From: Gracilaria domingensis
Taxonomy: Eukaryota; Rhodophyta; Florideophyceae; Gracilariales; Gracilariaceae
DNA: 64,000 nt
Direction of reading: 5' to 3'
Assembly: GCA_022539475.1 (NCBI GenBank)
Contig: VCMS01000287.1
Location: forward strand, 1 to 64,000
In this document: piece by piece, positions 39,492 to 50,228 of the stretch
Position numbering within the stretch: the stretch's first letter is position 1
Layout of the letters: each line of letters opens with the position of its first letter
Position numbers and translations under genes: made by a program
The notes under the pieces: model-generated
Seen by the model: only the letters and a program-made list of their open reading frames with translations
Database searches by the model: none
Told to the model about the DNA's origin: nothing

Positions 39492-42400
39492 TTAAATAAC
39501 GTTCATATCGCTCAAATGCCGTTCCAAAACCTCAAATCTTTCCATGATTGTTGTTGCTGCTGGATCCGATAGAGCTCGTAGCTTACTCTTACACAGAGTA
39601 ATGGTCCGTTGGACTTTGTCGCTTTCTGACATTGCCGTCGTTTGCTGAGCGATCTTCATGCTTCTTCGCTCCCGATTCCATGCAGAAATGGCTCTCTCTG
39701 TGGCTTCTAAAAGGTGGAACTGAGCTTCATTGTCTGACCATGACCATGGTGAAAGGCCGGAAAGCTGACTGCTTTCCATCATTTTGCGGTACCCTTCTAT
39801 GACGTCACATAATGGAATTCCGATGCCCTTCATGGTGGAAACTACCCAGTCATCAATATCGCCCCACGGGCCATGATTTCTGTTCTCAAAAGCCAAGAGT
39901 TCCATAACCTCCATGACAAAACTTACGGGGAAGACAAAGTCGCATGGATAGAATTCTCGTCCTAGCTTATGCACTCGATCTGCCACTGCTGAAGGAGTAC
40001 TTGAGATGTCAAACTCCCTCTGTATAATTTCTCTCCACAGACCTCTAACATAGGCATCATCCCTGTGTGAGCCACATCTGAAAGCTTCCAGACATGCCTC
40101 ATACAGATTATAGGGTCGTGCGTATCTATTGAAGAGCGTAGACAAGTTCAATATACCCGCATCTAGCTCCCTGAGCGCCTCATTGACTTTTTCGCTGGGC
40201 GGGTGATGCCGTTTCAATTCTTCCTTGACTCGCAACTGCACTTTGGCTACATCCATGAAATCTGTGATCTCCGCCAGCAGCAGATTTGCTCTATTGTCCC
40301 CTTTCGATAAAGCTGTCTTTGCGCTGTGGAGGGCACACGAAAGTTGATTCAACCGATCTACTAATCCCATATCACTGTCCGACTCACAGAGGTTTAGCAA
40401 CACTCCTGCTGCTTCAAGGTACCGTTCATGTCGCGCGCAATACTTCCATAGAACATCCCATGCTTGTTTTTCTTCCAAGAACCGCTCTAAGTTAGGTGAT
40501 AATTGTGCTGTTATCAAATCTCTCCCCGACTCTGTCTGTAACAAGAACTCGTACAAACTTTGAAGAAAGACTTCCGACTTGGCCGTCAACACTGTCTGCA
40601 TGATAGCACCTTTCAAAGCAGGTTTGCGTTCGTGCTGCATATCTACGAAGCTCTTCAATACTTCCAAAATGTATTTGTAGGCTTGCTTCGCTCGGTCCTC
40701 ATTTCCCTTAGCTTCAGCAGATTTGCCTATGGTTAAAGCGACATCGATGAATGGCAGTTCCCCTTGGACAGCTTTGAAGTCTTCGCATAAAGAAGGAATA
40801 TCAAATATTCTATCTGGAACTTGCTTAAACATTTTCGCTGCCTCTTCTGCCATCTTCAGAGCTGTGGTCCAAGTCAAAACCGGACCTGAGGCCATCGCGG
40901 TCATTCCCAAACGCGAATCATAGGCTCCATCTATTACTTCGGTCTGTGGTGCCTCAAACTGCACATTAGTAACGCTTTGTACCGCTTGTTTCAAGAGAGC
41001 GAGTGCACGGTGGAGGTCGACGTCGGCATCTCCGAAATAGCTAGGGCAGCGATCCTGTAGCATGCGTCCGACTGTCGACACGGCAGTCGCTCCGTCACGG
41101 TAACTACTAAAGATGGCTTCAATCAGAGCCGATGACAGCACCCGGCCTTCTCTAGAAACGACAAGATCACAGAATCTCATGGTCGCCAGGAGCTGTCTAG
41201 TTTCCGATGGCATTGAAACTGCGAGCCTATGGATTTGATGATCCGACAAAATCATTAACAACGCTAGGCCTTCAGTACTCCGAGAGATGAGGCTTTGAAG
41301 GGAGATGATTGACTGTGCCTCTGCTCGACGAGCTTCGCTTGTCTTTTTTAACTGATACAGACCCCTGTGAACTATATTTTGCTCTCGGCCATGGCCATCA
41401 CGATTCAAGAGGGTGGTCCCGGAGCGCCCGCTTGGAGAACTGTCAAGCATAGGATCTTCACCCTTTCCCTCGTCTCCAAGGTCTTTTTCCACATCTGGAA
41501 GCATCATGTCAGAGGGATATTTCTCGAGAAAAGCAATCAATGAAAGAAGCTTCTCACGTATACTAGTTATCACCTCGCGAGAAGCACTCAAGTATTGGTA
41601 AGCGTTCGGGTCCGGATCAGCGGTGATTCTCTGCGTCCATATAGGATGAAGTATCTTAGCAAGATACCATGTCAATCCGTCATGAGCTCCTGAAAAGCGA
41701 GGTAACGGAGTAGAATGAATTGATGGGCGTCCAATGTCAAAACCTCCCGAAGCACTTGAATCTCTCACGTATCCATTAGATGTATATTGGATTCTTTCTC
41801 GACTTTCTCCTCTTAGTGCCTCATTTCCTTTCTGAGATTTTCCGAGTTGCATTTCGCTCCCATAGGTATAGAAGACTTTGGCCGCCGTTGTAGATAACTT
41901 TGGGTTTGATATAGATATCTCTAGGCACACGGAACAAGCCTCAACAGCGCCGTGTCGAGTGAAGAAGGCGCCTATGTCAGCGTGGGATCCGCCACCTGCT
42001 GATAGAATTTCGCGCAAGCGATCGATTGGTTGTACTCTCTCATACAAATGCATAGCGCTGGAAGTCAAAACCCAGAACAGATTCGGCGCTTCGTGAGAGT
42101 CACTAACGGCGGACTGCGAATCTGGTGAGATTCCAGCTATCGCAAAAGTTCTTTTTGGAGCCTTCTGACGAGATCCAAAACCATCATATCCGCTTCCTGT
42201 AGCTACGGGAGTTTCAACGTTCTCTGAAGGGTTGTAGGACCTGCTTTCATCTGCAGAACCTAAAGAAAAATCGAAAACCACCTCTGCGGTCTTCATGGTC
42301 GTTGGGCGGGCATCAGATCCTGAAAGACCCGCCGCTGTCAAACCAGCATCCGGGAAGATGGTTATCAACCGATCCGACTCATTTTCGCGAAGGTCAGCAA

Positions 42401-43598
42401 GAACTGCAGTCCCATTTTCACACCATGCCATATGCACACAAGGTCTCGTTGTCTTGATATTCTTATCAGGGCTCGGTCGGAAAGAGACATACCGTAAAGT
42501 TTTCGGTTTGATCTTTGAGTTCCTGGCTGAACGATCAAGTCTACTCGACACTCCGCAAACAGAGTAGTATATTCGCTCTCCAAAGGAAGTTACAAGAACC
42601 AATTGTACGGAGTTGGATGCGGTGGGGGAAACTGTATGAATGGAAACAAACTCTCTGTCATTGGAAGGTACAGAGAAAATGACGCTTTTAGCTTCTTGCT
42701 TAGCGTTAACGGTTGCAACACAGTTAGCACCAGCACTGATGTCATAAACACCGATAAGTCCATTCTGAGATAAAGTGTACAAAGCGTTCCCCTCAAGAGC
42801 AAGATCCACAATACCATCAGAGCGGGCGAAAAGGGATTTGAAGGCTGATGGCAAGAACATATTGACAAGTTTTGAGGTACCATGAATGACCTTTCGAGCG
42901 CGCTTTGTTGGTCTTCCGCTTATCAAATCGATCAGATTAGAATTTGTTCTAGCGTCGTATACAAACTCGTGAAGTGCACCATCCGCGCCGGCCATGAATA
43001 TCCGTCCTTCTGGAGTGGCCACGATTTTAAGCATCATGACGTTGTCCGTAGGGATGGATAGGTGCGTAGGTAGCAGACTTACTTCACCGCTTTTTGAAAA
43101 AGTCACCCCCAATAGCGTAACTTCGACTGTGGTTGCGACAGCGACCAGATACCGAACGGACTCGACGAATACTCCTTTCCGAGGCGGTACAAGCGCAACA
43201 GAAACAATTATTTGTGATAATTCTTCGAACACGAAGAAGTCATTTGCAACGCCTTGTGAAGGGCTGGAGGCATAGGCCCAGAGAAAGAGCTTTGAGTCGA
43301 TGGTGAGCCATGCGCGATTGATCTGCGGAAAAAGACCCATGTAGCTCCTGTACTGAATGTTATTGTATTGATCTGTAAAGATTGACGGGAGTGGTCTCAT
43401 GGACTTGAGCTGCACACCCGGGTCCGCTACTTTGTGGTTGGCGTGATGAGTGCCCGCATTACGAAAGTATTCATCTGCAGTCTCCCAACCAGAAGTAGAT
43501 GTACGGTAAACAGTGAGAGCCTCATCGACAGAAGCCGAGGCTTCCGCGAGAGAGTTCATTTGTAGACTACAAAAGGGAATAGAGCGGTTGCGGATCAC
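39492..43598 (-). CDS. NUP155: Nup155/Nup170 nucleoporin
   Basis: 1368 residues, no intron. The N-terminal beta-propeller starts with the family signature GLFPQINRAWLTIDSKLFLW (around residues 80-110) and continues through LVAVATTVEVTLLGV and FMAGADGALHEFVYDAR. The C-terminal alpha-solenoid (about 560 to 1360) includes SVCLEI, a low-complexity gap, then helical repeats (KAQWD..., YLEAAGVLLNLCESDSDMG). Nup155 is a structural scaffold protein of the nuclear-pore inner ring. Length matches animal and fungal relatives (about 1390 to 1500). The gene is divergent to the Sec12-like gene, with a 673-bp gap. Confidence 0.92.
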   Translation of the reverse strand: MIRNRSIPFCSLQMNSLAEASASVDEALTVYRTSTSGWETADEYFRNAGTHHANHKVADPGVQLKSMRPLPSIFTDQYNNIQYRSYMGLFPQINRAWLTIDSKLFLWAYASSPSQGVANDFFVFEELSQIIVSVALVPPRKGVFVESVRYLVAVATTVEVTLLGVTFSKSGEVSLLPTHLSIPTDNVMMLKIVATPEGRIFMAGADGALHEFVYDARTNSNLIDLISGRPTKRARKVIHGTSKLVNMFLPSAFKSLFARSDGIVDLALEGNALYTLSQNGLIGVYDISAGANCVATVNAKQEAKSVIFSVPSNDREFVSIHTVSPTASNSVQLVLVTSFGERIYYSVCGVSSRLDRSARNSKIKPKTLRYVSFRPSPDKNIKTTRPCVHMAWCENGTAVLADLRENESDRLITIFPDAGLTAAGLSGSDARPTTMKTAEVVFDFSLGSADESRSYNPSENVETPVATGSGYDGFGSRQKAPKRTFAIAGISPDSQSAVSDSHEAPNLFWVLTSSAMHLYERVQPIDRLREILSAGGGSHADIGAFFTRHGAVEACSVCLEISISNPKLSTTAAKVFYTYGSEMQLGKSQKGNEALRGESRERIQYTSNGYVRDSSASGGFDIGRPSIHSTPLPRFSGAHDGLTWYLAKILHPIWTQRITADPDPNAYQYLSASREVITSIREKLLSLIAFLEKYPSDMMLPDVEKDLGDEGKGEDPMLDSSPSGRSGTTLLNRDGHGREQNIVHRGLYQLKKTSEARRAEAQSIISLQSLISRSTEGLALLMILSDHQIHRLAVSMPSETRQLLATMRFCDLVVSREGRVLSSALIEAIFSSYRDGATAVSTVGRMLQDRCPSYFGDADVDLHRALALLKQAVQSVTNVQFEAPQTEVIDGAYDSRLGMTAMASGPVLTWTTALKMAEEAAKMFKQVPDRIFDIPSLCEDFKAVQGELPFIDVALTIGKSAEAKGNEDRAKQAYKYILEVLKSFVDMQHERKPALKGAIMQTVLTAKSEVFLQSLYEFLLQTESGRDLITAQLSPNLERFLEEKQAWDVLWKYCARHERYLEAAGVLLNLCESDSDMGLVDRLNQLSCALHSAKTALSKGDNRANLLLAEITDFMDVAKVQLRVKEELKRHHPPSEKVNEALRELDAGILNLSTLFNRYARPYNLYEACLEAFRCGSHRDDAYVRGLWREIIQREFDISSTPSAVADRVHKLGREFYPCDFVFPVSFVMEVMELLAFENRNHGPWGDIDDWVVSTMKGIGIPLCDVIEGYRKMMESSQLSGLSPWSWSDNEAQFHLLEATERAISAWNRERRSMKIAQQTTAMSESDKVQRTITLCKSKLRALSDPAATTIMERFEVLERHLSDMNVI

Positions 43599-44271
43599 TT
43601 TCGTTCTGCGTGGAAGAGCAAAAGGGGAGTAGAATTATGTCGCAAAGAATCCAGTTGTCTGCTCTTGAGCTTCTCTTTTACCTTGGTTGCAGTTGATAAA
43701 AAAGTCCTACGAACGAAGGACTGTGGTTGATGCGGATCACATTTGGTTGCGGTGGATTTCAAAATACTTCAAAAACGACCCTCACAATTATCTATTATAT
43801 TCATTTATTTATCTAGCAAGGCCTCCCCGTTTCGGTACCGTCGGTACTTCAGGCGAACCAAAACAGAAGACCGAGGGTTGTTTGCTGATTCACAACATCG
43901 CGGAGAACAGTTAGGTTTATATTATATCGCTTCTGTTATCGGGGCTTTACCAAAGGTAAGGGTTACCTATATCATCGTGCCGAACAAAGGTTTCGATCTC
44001 TGATCTCTGGATTTTACTTGAACGGGTAAACTGCAACTTCGAGTTAGACGTTGCGAAGCCAAGTTGTACCATATTTGTCTCAAGCTTGTCACGGTGTCTT
44101 GACCAAGTGACCCACTTCTAAACTGCGTCCGCTTCGTCTCGTTGAAAAGCTTGCGCCACAACTATTTTCTTTGCGCGAGAGGAGACGAACAAGAGTTCAA
44201 TGGATGCTACGAGCATTTGCTTCCATTACACACTTTCATTCGCTACAAGATTCAATATTTAAGATCCCCAC
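43599..44271. promoter_or_regulatory. Divergent promoter region, Nup155 and Sec12-like
   Basis: No genes. Short overlapping ORFs only (43687-43914, 43743-44003). No motif identified that I would defend. Confidence 0.4.
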
Positions 44272-45870
44272 ATGGAACCGCTTACCCGCGTCGTGTTCAC
44301 TTTCCCCATCTATGCTCTGGATACTTTATCTGGAGATGACATTGTTGTCGCTGGCGGCGGCGGTCGCATGAAGAGCGGGATTCCAAATGTTTGCGTAAGT
44401 TAAATATACAGTTGCATCCAAGCCATACAGCCGAACAATCTAACGACATGCAAAGCGCAGGAAGTTTTAAGCTTCGATGAGAAAGAGACAACACTTAGGC
44501 CTACTGCTACAGTAGAGCTTCCGGATGCTGCCGTAGCTCTAGCAACACATGAAAGTATCATTCATCTTGTCATCGGACCTGGTGTTAAGGACTACAACTA
44601 TCTGCGTGGAAAATTGGTCCCAGTTTCTTCTTTCCATCACGATCTGCAGGTATCCACCAGTCAGGAGCAGACCGCCATTTCAGCCTCCGAAGACGCATCA
44701 ACTCTTGTCATAGCCTCTGATGATGGCCATGTAGTTGTGCTCCGGCTGGAACGCTTCGAACCAATTTTCAGCGGTCAGATCCATACGAATGGAATCACGG
44801 ATCTATGCGTCAACTCTGATGGTTCACTGGTTGCCACTACTGGCCGTGACAAAGCAGCTCACATATGGAGAAGTCGTGATGGAGAAATCTTGCAGACACT
44901 GAAACCAATAATGGCCTCCTCTCATCGTACACATATTCGGGCTGCACGTTTCTGTTCAACTCAATCTGACTTGCTGTTCACAGCAGAGAGTAATCCTCGA
45001 AAAGGCGGGTGGATTGCGGCCTGGCGTAAACCAAGTCCATCCGAGACCACTCTTTACTCACCCATCGCAACAGCAAAGGCGTCGTTTGACGCCCTAACTG
45101 CAATGAGTGTCAATGCAGAAGGCTCGCTCTTGGCGAGCAGCTCTGCTGAGGGGCACGTTTCCCTCTTTGGTTGGAATGGTACCACATTCTCGAAGAAGTG
45201 GAGTACGGAGACAAGAACCCATCTATTCCGGACACCGAAACCACCACATGTTCTTCCGGTCACGGGAATGAGCTTTTCGGATTCTGGAAGGCATGTATTC
45301 GCGGCCTCTGCAGACTATACTATTTCAGTTTGGCCGATAAGACTTCCGACCAGTTGGGGCAGATTAAGTCGGCTCGTTCTATGGCTTCTCAGCGCGTTGG
45401 TGTTGATCTTTGCAATTCTTATTGCTGAAGACGGGCACCTTCCCGAAGAAATAAGAAGACGGCGGTCGGCCGTCACTCCCTACATGGAACCACATCTGTC
45501 GCAAGTGCAGCGAGTTGTCAGACCACTTCTCAGAGAGAGTCATCACGTAATGCAACCGCACCTCGCCGAGTTGCGAGAAAGAACTAGTGTATACATCAAC
45601 CGCTTCTCTGAGCAAGGCCACCCAATTCTCGAGGCCGTTAGTAAGGTTTACCAAAGACTTGCTTTCGAGAATGGTGACGGCCGAAGTTCTCAGGAATCCT
45701 TAATGCCAGAGTCAGCAACCGTCGGAGACTTTGTTGATTTGTCTGCAAGTGTTCAAAACAGAAAAAGAAGCTGTAAACGTGAGCGAGAAGGAAAGAAAAT
45801 TATACTACATGCGTTGAAAACGGAAAAGTTAAGAGACTCAGGTGACGAATCTAGAAATGTACAAGCCTGA
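44272..45870 (+). CDS. Sec12/PREB-type WD40 guanine-nucleotide exchange protein, one intron
   Basis: Exon 1 44272-44394 and exon 2 44461-45870, with intron 44395-44460 (66 bp, GTAAGT...GCAG, phase 0); 510 residues. Exon 1 carries GGGGRMKSGIPN at residues 28-39, the glycine-rich K-loop of Sec12 proteins that contacts Sar1. Seven-bladed WD40 repeats follow (SDDGHVVVLRLERFEP, VATTGRDKAAHIWRS, LLASSSAEGHVSLFGW, FAASADYTISVWPI). A membrane helix is at LSRLVLWLLSALVLIFAILIA and a charged lumenal tail follows. It should sit in the ER membrane and activate Sar1 to start COPII coat assembly. The first exon was found by reading upstream; without it the K-loop would be missed. Confidence 0.87.
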
Positions 45871-46076
45871 AGTCTAGAAGAGGGAACGGAGGATTCCCGC
45901 GTTTGTTTGTGATAATGCGGGTATCTCGTTGTTCCCAAGCGCGCACTAGTTGTGGAACTGTTGAATTCTGGCACCGTCATTCTAGCTATATTTCAAAAGC
46001 TGAAATCATCATCTGCATGATGTCAATCCCCTGGTGACAGACAGCCTTCCGATCATGTATCATTAACCACAGCCTT
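45871..46076. other. Convergent 3' intergenic region
   Basis: 206 bp between the 3' ends of the Sec12-like and TM9 genes. Nothing else seen. Confidence 0.5.
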
Positions 46077-47898
46077 TTAGTCGTTCTTGATAGAGGCGTA
46101 CAAGAAGCGAATAAACTTTCTTGCCGAGAAGAATCCAACGGTTCCACACATGAGGAAAAAGGCATAACTAACGAGCCACATGTAGCCAAAAAAGAAGCTG
46201 GCTTGCATGAAGCCTTCCAATGGGGACCGTATGTAGTAGTAGTAGGCACTGTAGACGAAAATATATACACCCACGCTCCCGCCATAAGCGAGACTCGACC
46301 ACGCCCAGTTGTAGTTTTCAGCTACGAGCTGAAAGTATACCGCAGAGGCTGTTGTAATAACGGTGACCAGCATCAAAATGACAAAGACGATGGCCAGCAT
46401 TTCATAAACTTGAAAGATCTTGTGTCCCCACAAGGCACCGAACATGAAGTACAGCTCAACATATATCGAGCTAAAAGGCATTAACCCGCAAATGAGAGCC
46501 AAGAACGGCGGCCGTCTATACCAAGGGCTCTTGGGGATTTCGCGAGGAATTTTCGTCGTTCTACCAGGAGAATCGTATGGTCGACTTTGATTCTTTCCGA
46601 TTATAGCGCCTAAGATGGTTAAAGGTATAGTGACCATAGCCCATAGGGCTGCAACAGACGCAATTGTCCAAACCGGAAGAGCACGAGTAGACTTGTAAAT
46701 CAAGGCGATTGAATTGAGGTAAACCCATATACACGCAGCTGGCCCGCAGAACACACAGACGGTTACCAGGGCATTGCGAACCCATGCGTTGCCGCCCATT
46801 TGCTTATACATGTACCCACTTGCAAAACCAGCAATGCCCGCGGTTGCTGCATACAGGAGGACGGCGCTAGTGTAGATGGCTCCCGAGAGAGAGGGTGGAA
46901 AACCTCTAATGCACCAAACAGGAGCAGTAAGCAGGACAGACTCAACAGCTGAACGCCTGTTCCGAGAAATGGACACAAAACGGTCAAGGCTGGTGGGAAA
47001 CGGAACACATCTGCGTACAAGAGCTTCCAGCCATAATCGTCCGACTCGTCTTCCGATTCCAAGGCTTCATATTCTCGAAAGTCCTTGCGAACGACGCGCA
47101 TAAGAATTGATCCAAGTAGACCCATCAACAGAACGGCAATCAAAACAGCATTCCCAATACTGAACCAGTGGATTTCTCGGTCGCGCACATGGAATGGGTC
47201 TCTGTACTTGTCTGCCCGGCGATCAACAGGGAACTCAGTCTGTACACGTACGGAATTGTCAGCGGAGGCGATGTACAGGCAATGAAGGACGTGAGGATGA
47301 GACTTACCTCTTGCCATGAGACACTGTAGGAAAAGCGAATATTAGCATGCTGACCGGAAGAAAGCGCAACGGGTTTGTCCGGCGTGGCAGAAGCCTCAAT
47401 GATATGATTGCCATTGATACTGAAGATGAATTCGATATGAGTGTACAAGTGTATAGTGGCGGTTCCTTCGTCATCAGAAATCTCGCCAACGAAGAGCTTT
47501 ACCGGTAAGTTGTCAATAAGCATGTCATATACAAAACGCTTTCGGATAGCGTGAATGAAGAGATCCACCTGAGGCGGCGTCAGCGACTGTTCACAGAGCA
47601 GGTGATCATGTAATGACTCTCGAAAGGTTACGTTGTACAAGGAGCGTACAAGATGATCGCCCGCAAGCGTTTCTCCCAGCTTAAGAGAACGATGATGAAG
47701 TTGTTGCGGTTTACACCACGGTAGCTTTTCATAGAACTCGTAACTCTCCGTGGGCGAGCTGTAGGGGGCGACTTTGTTCACCCACACGTCAATAGCTTGA
47801 CCATGTTGATACGATTCACCTCGCGTAGCGCCGACCAACGCGTAAAAGAGACATGAGTGCAACAAAAGCAGCGCGAGCAAAGTGGAAACGCGAGGCAT
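46077..47898 (-). CDS. TM9SF/EMP70 nonaspanin, one intron, one apparent frameshift
   Basis: Exon 1 47898-47308 (197 codons) starts with a signal peptide (STLLALLLLHSCLFYAL). Intron 47240-47307 (68 bp, GTAAGT to TACAG) is phase 0. Exon 2 47239-46077 carries the lumenal end, the first membrane helix (IHWFSIGNAVLIAVLLMGLL), GWKLLYADVFRFPP and the remaining helices to the C-terminal KFIRFLYASIKND. Within it the frame changes at about 46882-46884 in a CCC run, where one base appears missing (exon 2 is 1163 nt; 1164 would be whole codons). All family segments are present on both sides, so I read it as a working gene with a sequence error or a fresh one-base deletion. Nonaspanins act in Golgi/endosome cargo sorting. 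The KxD-type tail (KND) may retrieve it to the early secretory pathway. Confidence 0.83.
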
Positions 47899-48438
47899 GC
47901 TTCACTCGCAACACGGGGCGCAACTGCGTTGATAAGCACGTCTCAGGTTGTGTTAGTGCACAGCAGAACAGAGTGCGAAAAGCGCAACGATGCACAGACG
48001 CGAGGAAGTGCGACACGAGCGGAGGCGGTAGAACCGTTGTCCGGGCACACAGAGCCAGGTAGCAGCTCAGAATGAGGTCTGCGCCGTCGTATCTAGGCTG
48101 TACAAGGGGGGGGGGGCGCTAGTGCTGCAGGTGCCTTTCGTGCGTGTGTGGCCTCAACGAGAACAAGCGTCAAGCACACAATTCACCCAGTTCACTGTCA
48201 ACAGCGCTAGTTCCCGTCAACCGTCGTCGGTAGCCGTAAACGTCGAGCACTGTCAAGGAAAGGATTCCACAGTTTGTCGAAATTCCGGCAAAAATATATA
48301 CGTTTCCCAGCAAAAGGGTTCACCCTTTTGGGACGAAATGCTTACAAAGGCTTTGTCTAGCTCAGTTAAGGGCAGTCTACGCGTGGTTCGAGAAATTTAC
48401 GAGGATTTACAATAGGCTAGCAAACTTAGCGAAAACTT
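47899..48438. other. Spacer before Harbinger copy 2
   Basis: A run of 11 G lies at about 48106-48116. A plus ORF (48122-48415) has no domain; its C-terminus (FWDEMLTKALSSSVKG) is not recognised. Nothing else supported. Confidence 0.4.
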
Positions 48439-48600
48439 GCAAAGCTTTCGCTATTCACTAGAATCTAGTGCAAAGCTTTCGCTATTTACTAGAATCTAGT
48501 GCTCCAGGCACTACGGCTCAAGCGTTACGCTGCACACGCGTAACGGCTGAGCCAAAAGATCTCAGATCTCGCCGAGACAGCGAGATCGTAGGCGTCACGC
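48439..48600. repeat. Tandem 31-bp repeat and hairpins at the front of Harbinger copy 2
   Basis: Two 31-bp units, 48439-48469 and 48470-48500, differ at one base (CTATTCACT / CTATTTACT) and each contains the palindrome ACTAGAATCTAGT. A hairpin follows at 48515-48553 (GGCTCA..GCGTTACG against CGTAACG..TGAGCC) and another GATCTCGC / GCGAGATC at about 48566-48588. Clustered inverted motifs ahead of a transposase are typical of subterminal transposase-binding sites. Confidence 0.7.
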
Positions 48601-48737
48601 ACAGAAAACAAATGCGGTCGAATTGAGATCTTGACGTTATACGTCAATCCGTATGCGACGGTAATCGCTTGTGGTAAATACAAACCGTCGGCGCACAGCA
48701 TTGCTCGTAAACATGTAGTAGCCTAGAAGGCTACGCT

Positions 48738-50033
48738 ATGACAAGGATTCACCAACGAACTCGCAAACTCACCAATCGCCTCCTCGCAATATGTGGAGCA
48801 CTCACAGCTCTCATGGCAACAACCAGGACCCCTCCCACACGAGTGGAACGCGAAAGGCGGTGCTTTGCACAGGTTAATCAGAGACTGAGCGATTCGGAGT
48901 TTCGGTCTTGCTACCGTCTTTGTCGCCATACATTTTTCCTGCTTTTGGCGCAATTGCGTCCGTTTCTCTCACAATATAATGAAGAAGAGTATGAATCCGA
49001 AATACAAGCGCACCTCAGTGGTTCGGCAATTGAGACCGCAACAAAACTAGGAATCTTTCTCAGATTCATGGCTGGCGCGAGCTACTGGGATCTTATGCTA
49101 ACATACGGAATCGGAAGGTCAACATGTTATTCAATCTTTCGCGAAGTTTTGACTATTTGCGACTCGTACCTAACGTTTGAAGGTCTGCCTCCAAAAGAAG
49201 ATATAGCGGCCTACAAACAAAGAGCAATAGATTTTGCCATCTCGAGACGAAACTTGAACTTACTTCCTGGCTGTGTTGGTGCCTTGGATGGCACTTTAAT
49301 TTTCTTGCAAAAGCCTTCGAAAGAGCTTAGCAACCAACAGTTCTACACGAGAAAAGGTGGTTTCGGGGTGCCTGTGCAGGCTCTGGTGGATGCTAAGTAC
49401 CGTTTTATTGCTTCTTCGGCTGTCTGTGTTGGTTCTACCGTTGATGCTGTTGCGTTCGCTCACTCTAATATTGGTAGGTTTCTTCAAGAAGAAGGTCTAC
49501 CAGCAGGTTTTTGGATTGCCGGTGATGAGGCCTATAGATGCACAATGTTCATTGTGACGCCAATTCCAAGGAGTATGGCCCATCGTTATCAAGATGGTTT
49601 TAATTTCTGTCTGTCATCGCATCGGGTGCATGTTGAGCAAGCGTTTGGACGCTTGAAAAACCGCTGGGGAATACTGTGGAGACCACTGAAGTTTGAACTG
49701 CAGACGTCTTTAATCATTGTTAATACAGCAATGAGGCTGGAAAACTTGTGCATTAACTCTGGTGATGCTGCGCAAATGAATGCTACAGCTGGTGTAGAAT
49801 TCGAACATGAAGCTCTTCAATGGCTTCATATCTGGCTGGCGTGGTGGGAGAACGGTTTTGATTACTTATTCGATCCGCCGAATGAGTTTGCGGGGTTTGA
49901 ATCAGATGAAGGTACTCTCCTTAGTTCAACAACAACTTGTTCTGTTGGTTTCGATGATAATTACTCGCTTACGCGTATACGGTTATGTATGATAACCGAG
50001 AAGTATCGGTTTAAGCGACCAATGTTCAATTAG
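48738..50033 (+). CDS. PIF/Harbinger-type transposase, copy 2
   Basis: 431 residues, no breaks. The family triad is visible as D184 (GALDG), D263 (IAGDEAYRC) and E300 (RVHVEQAFGRLKNRWGILW). The AGASYWDLMLTYGIGRSTCY segment is shared in pattern with copy 1 (AGASYLDLSWPYGIGLSTVY), but the proteins are otherwise far apart, so these are different Harbinger lineages. The start could be 48738 or an inner Met (48813). No second ORF is adjacent; the next gene is a host gene. Intact catalytic residues suggest recent mobility. Confidence 0.88.
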   Translation: MTRIHQRTRKLTNRLLAICGALTALMATTRTPPTRVERERRCFAQVNQRLSDSEFRSCYRLCRHTFFLLLAQLRPFLSQYNEEEYESEIQAHLSGSAIETATKLGIFLRFMAGASYWDLMLTYGIGRSTCYSIFREVLTICDSYLTFEGLPPKEDIAAYKQRAIDFAISRRNLNLLPGCVGALDGTLIFLQKPSKELSNQQFYTRKGGFGVPVQALVDAKYRFIASSAVCVGSTVDAVAFAHSNIGRFLQEEGLPAGFWIAGDEAYRCTMFIVTPIPRSMAHRYQDGFNFCLSSHRVHVEQAFGRLKNRWGILWRPLKFELQTSLIIVNTAMRLENLCINSGDAAQMNATAGVEFEHEALQWLHIWLAWWENGFDYLFDPPNEFAGFESDEGTLLSSTTTCSVGFDDNYSLTRIRLCMITEKYRFKRPMFN

Positions 50034-50228
50034 CAGAGGTCATGAGTACAACTCTGGTCTCAAGAGCCGCGAGACCTACGTCTGTAAACAGAGAAGTAAA
50101 ACAAATATCGCCTTCAGCATCCAATAGGAGAAAGCTACTTCTGCTCTGCAGATTTGTGGTGACTACCTTGTCGGAAAACGTTGCAGCGTTCCGGAGTCTT
50201 CCCCTCGGTATAGCGATTTTCATTCTGC
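50034..50228. other. Spacer before IST1
   Basis: Likely the 3' end of the transposon and the IST1 promoter. No terminal inverted repeat resolved. Confidence 0.35.

Noticed and set aside
44614-44616. TTG at 44614 as a start of the Sec12-like gene
   Set aside because: The upstream exon with the K-loop and a 66-bp intron gives a complete family N-terminus.
48122-48415. 97-codon ORF near the poly-G run
   Set aside because: No known domain; may be transposon sequence.
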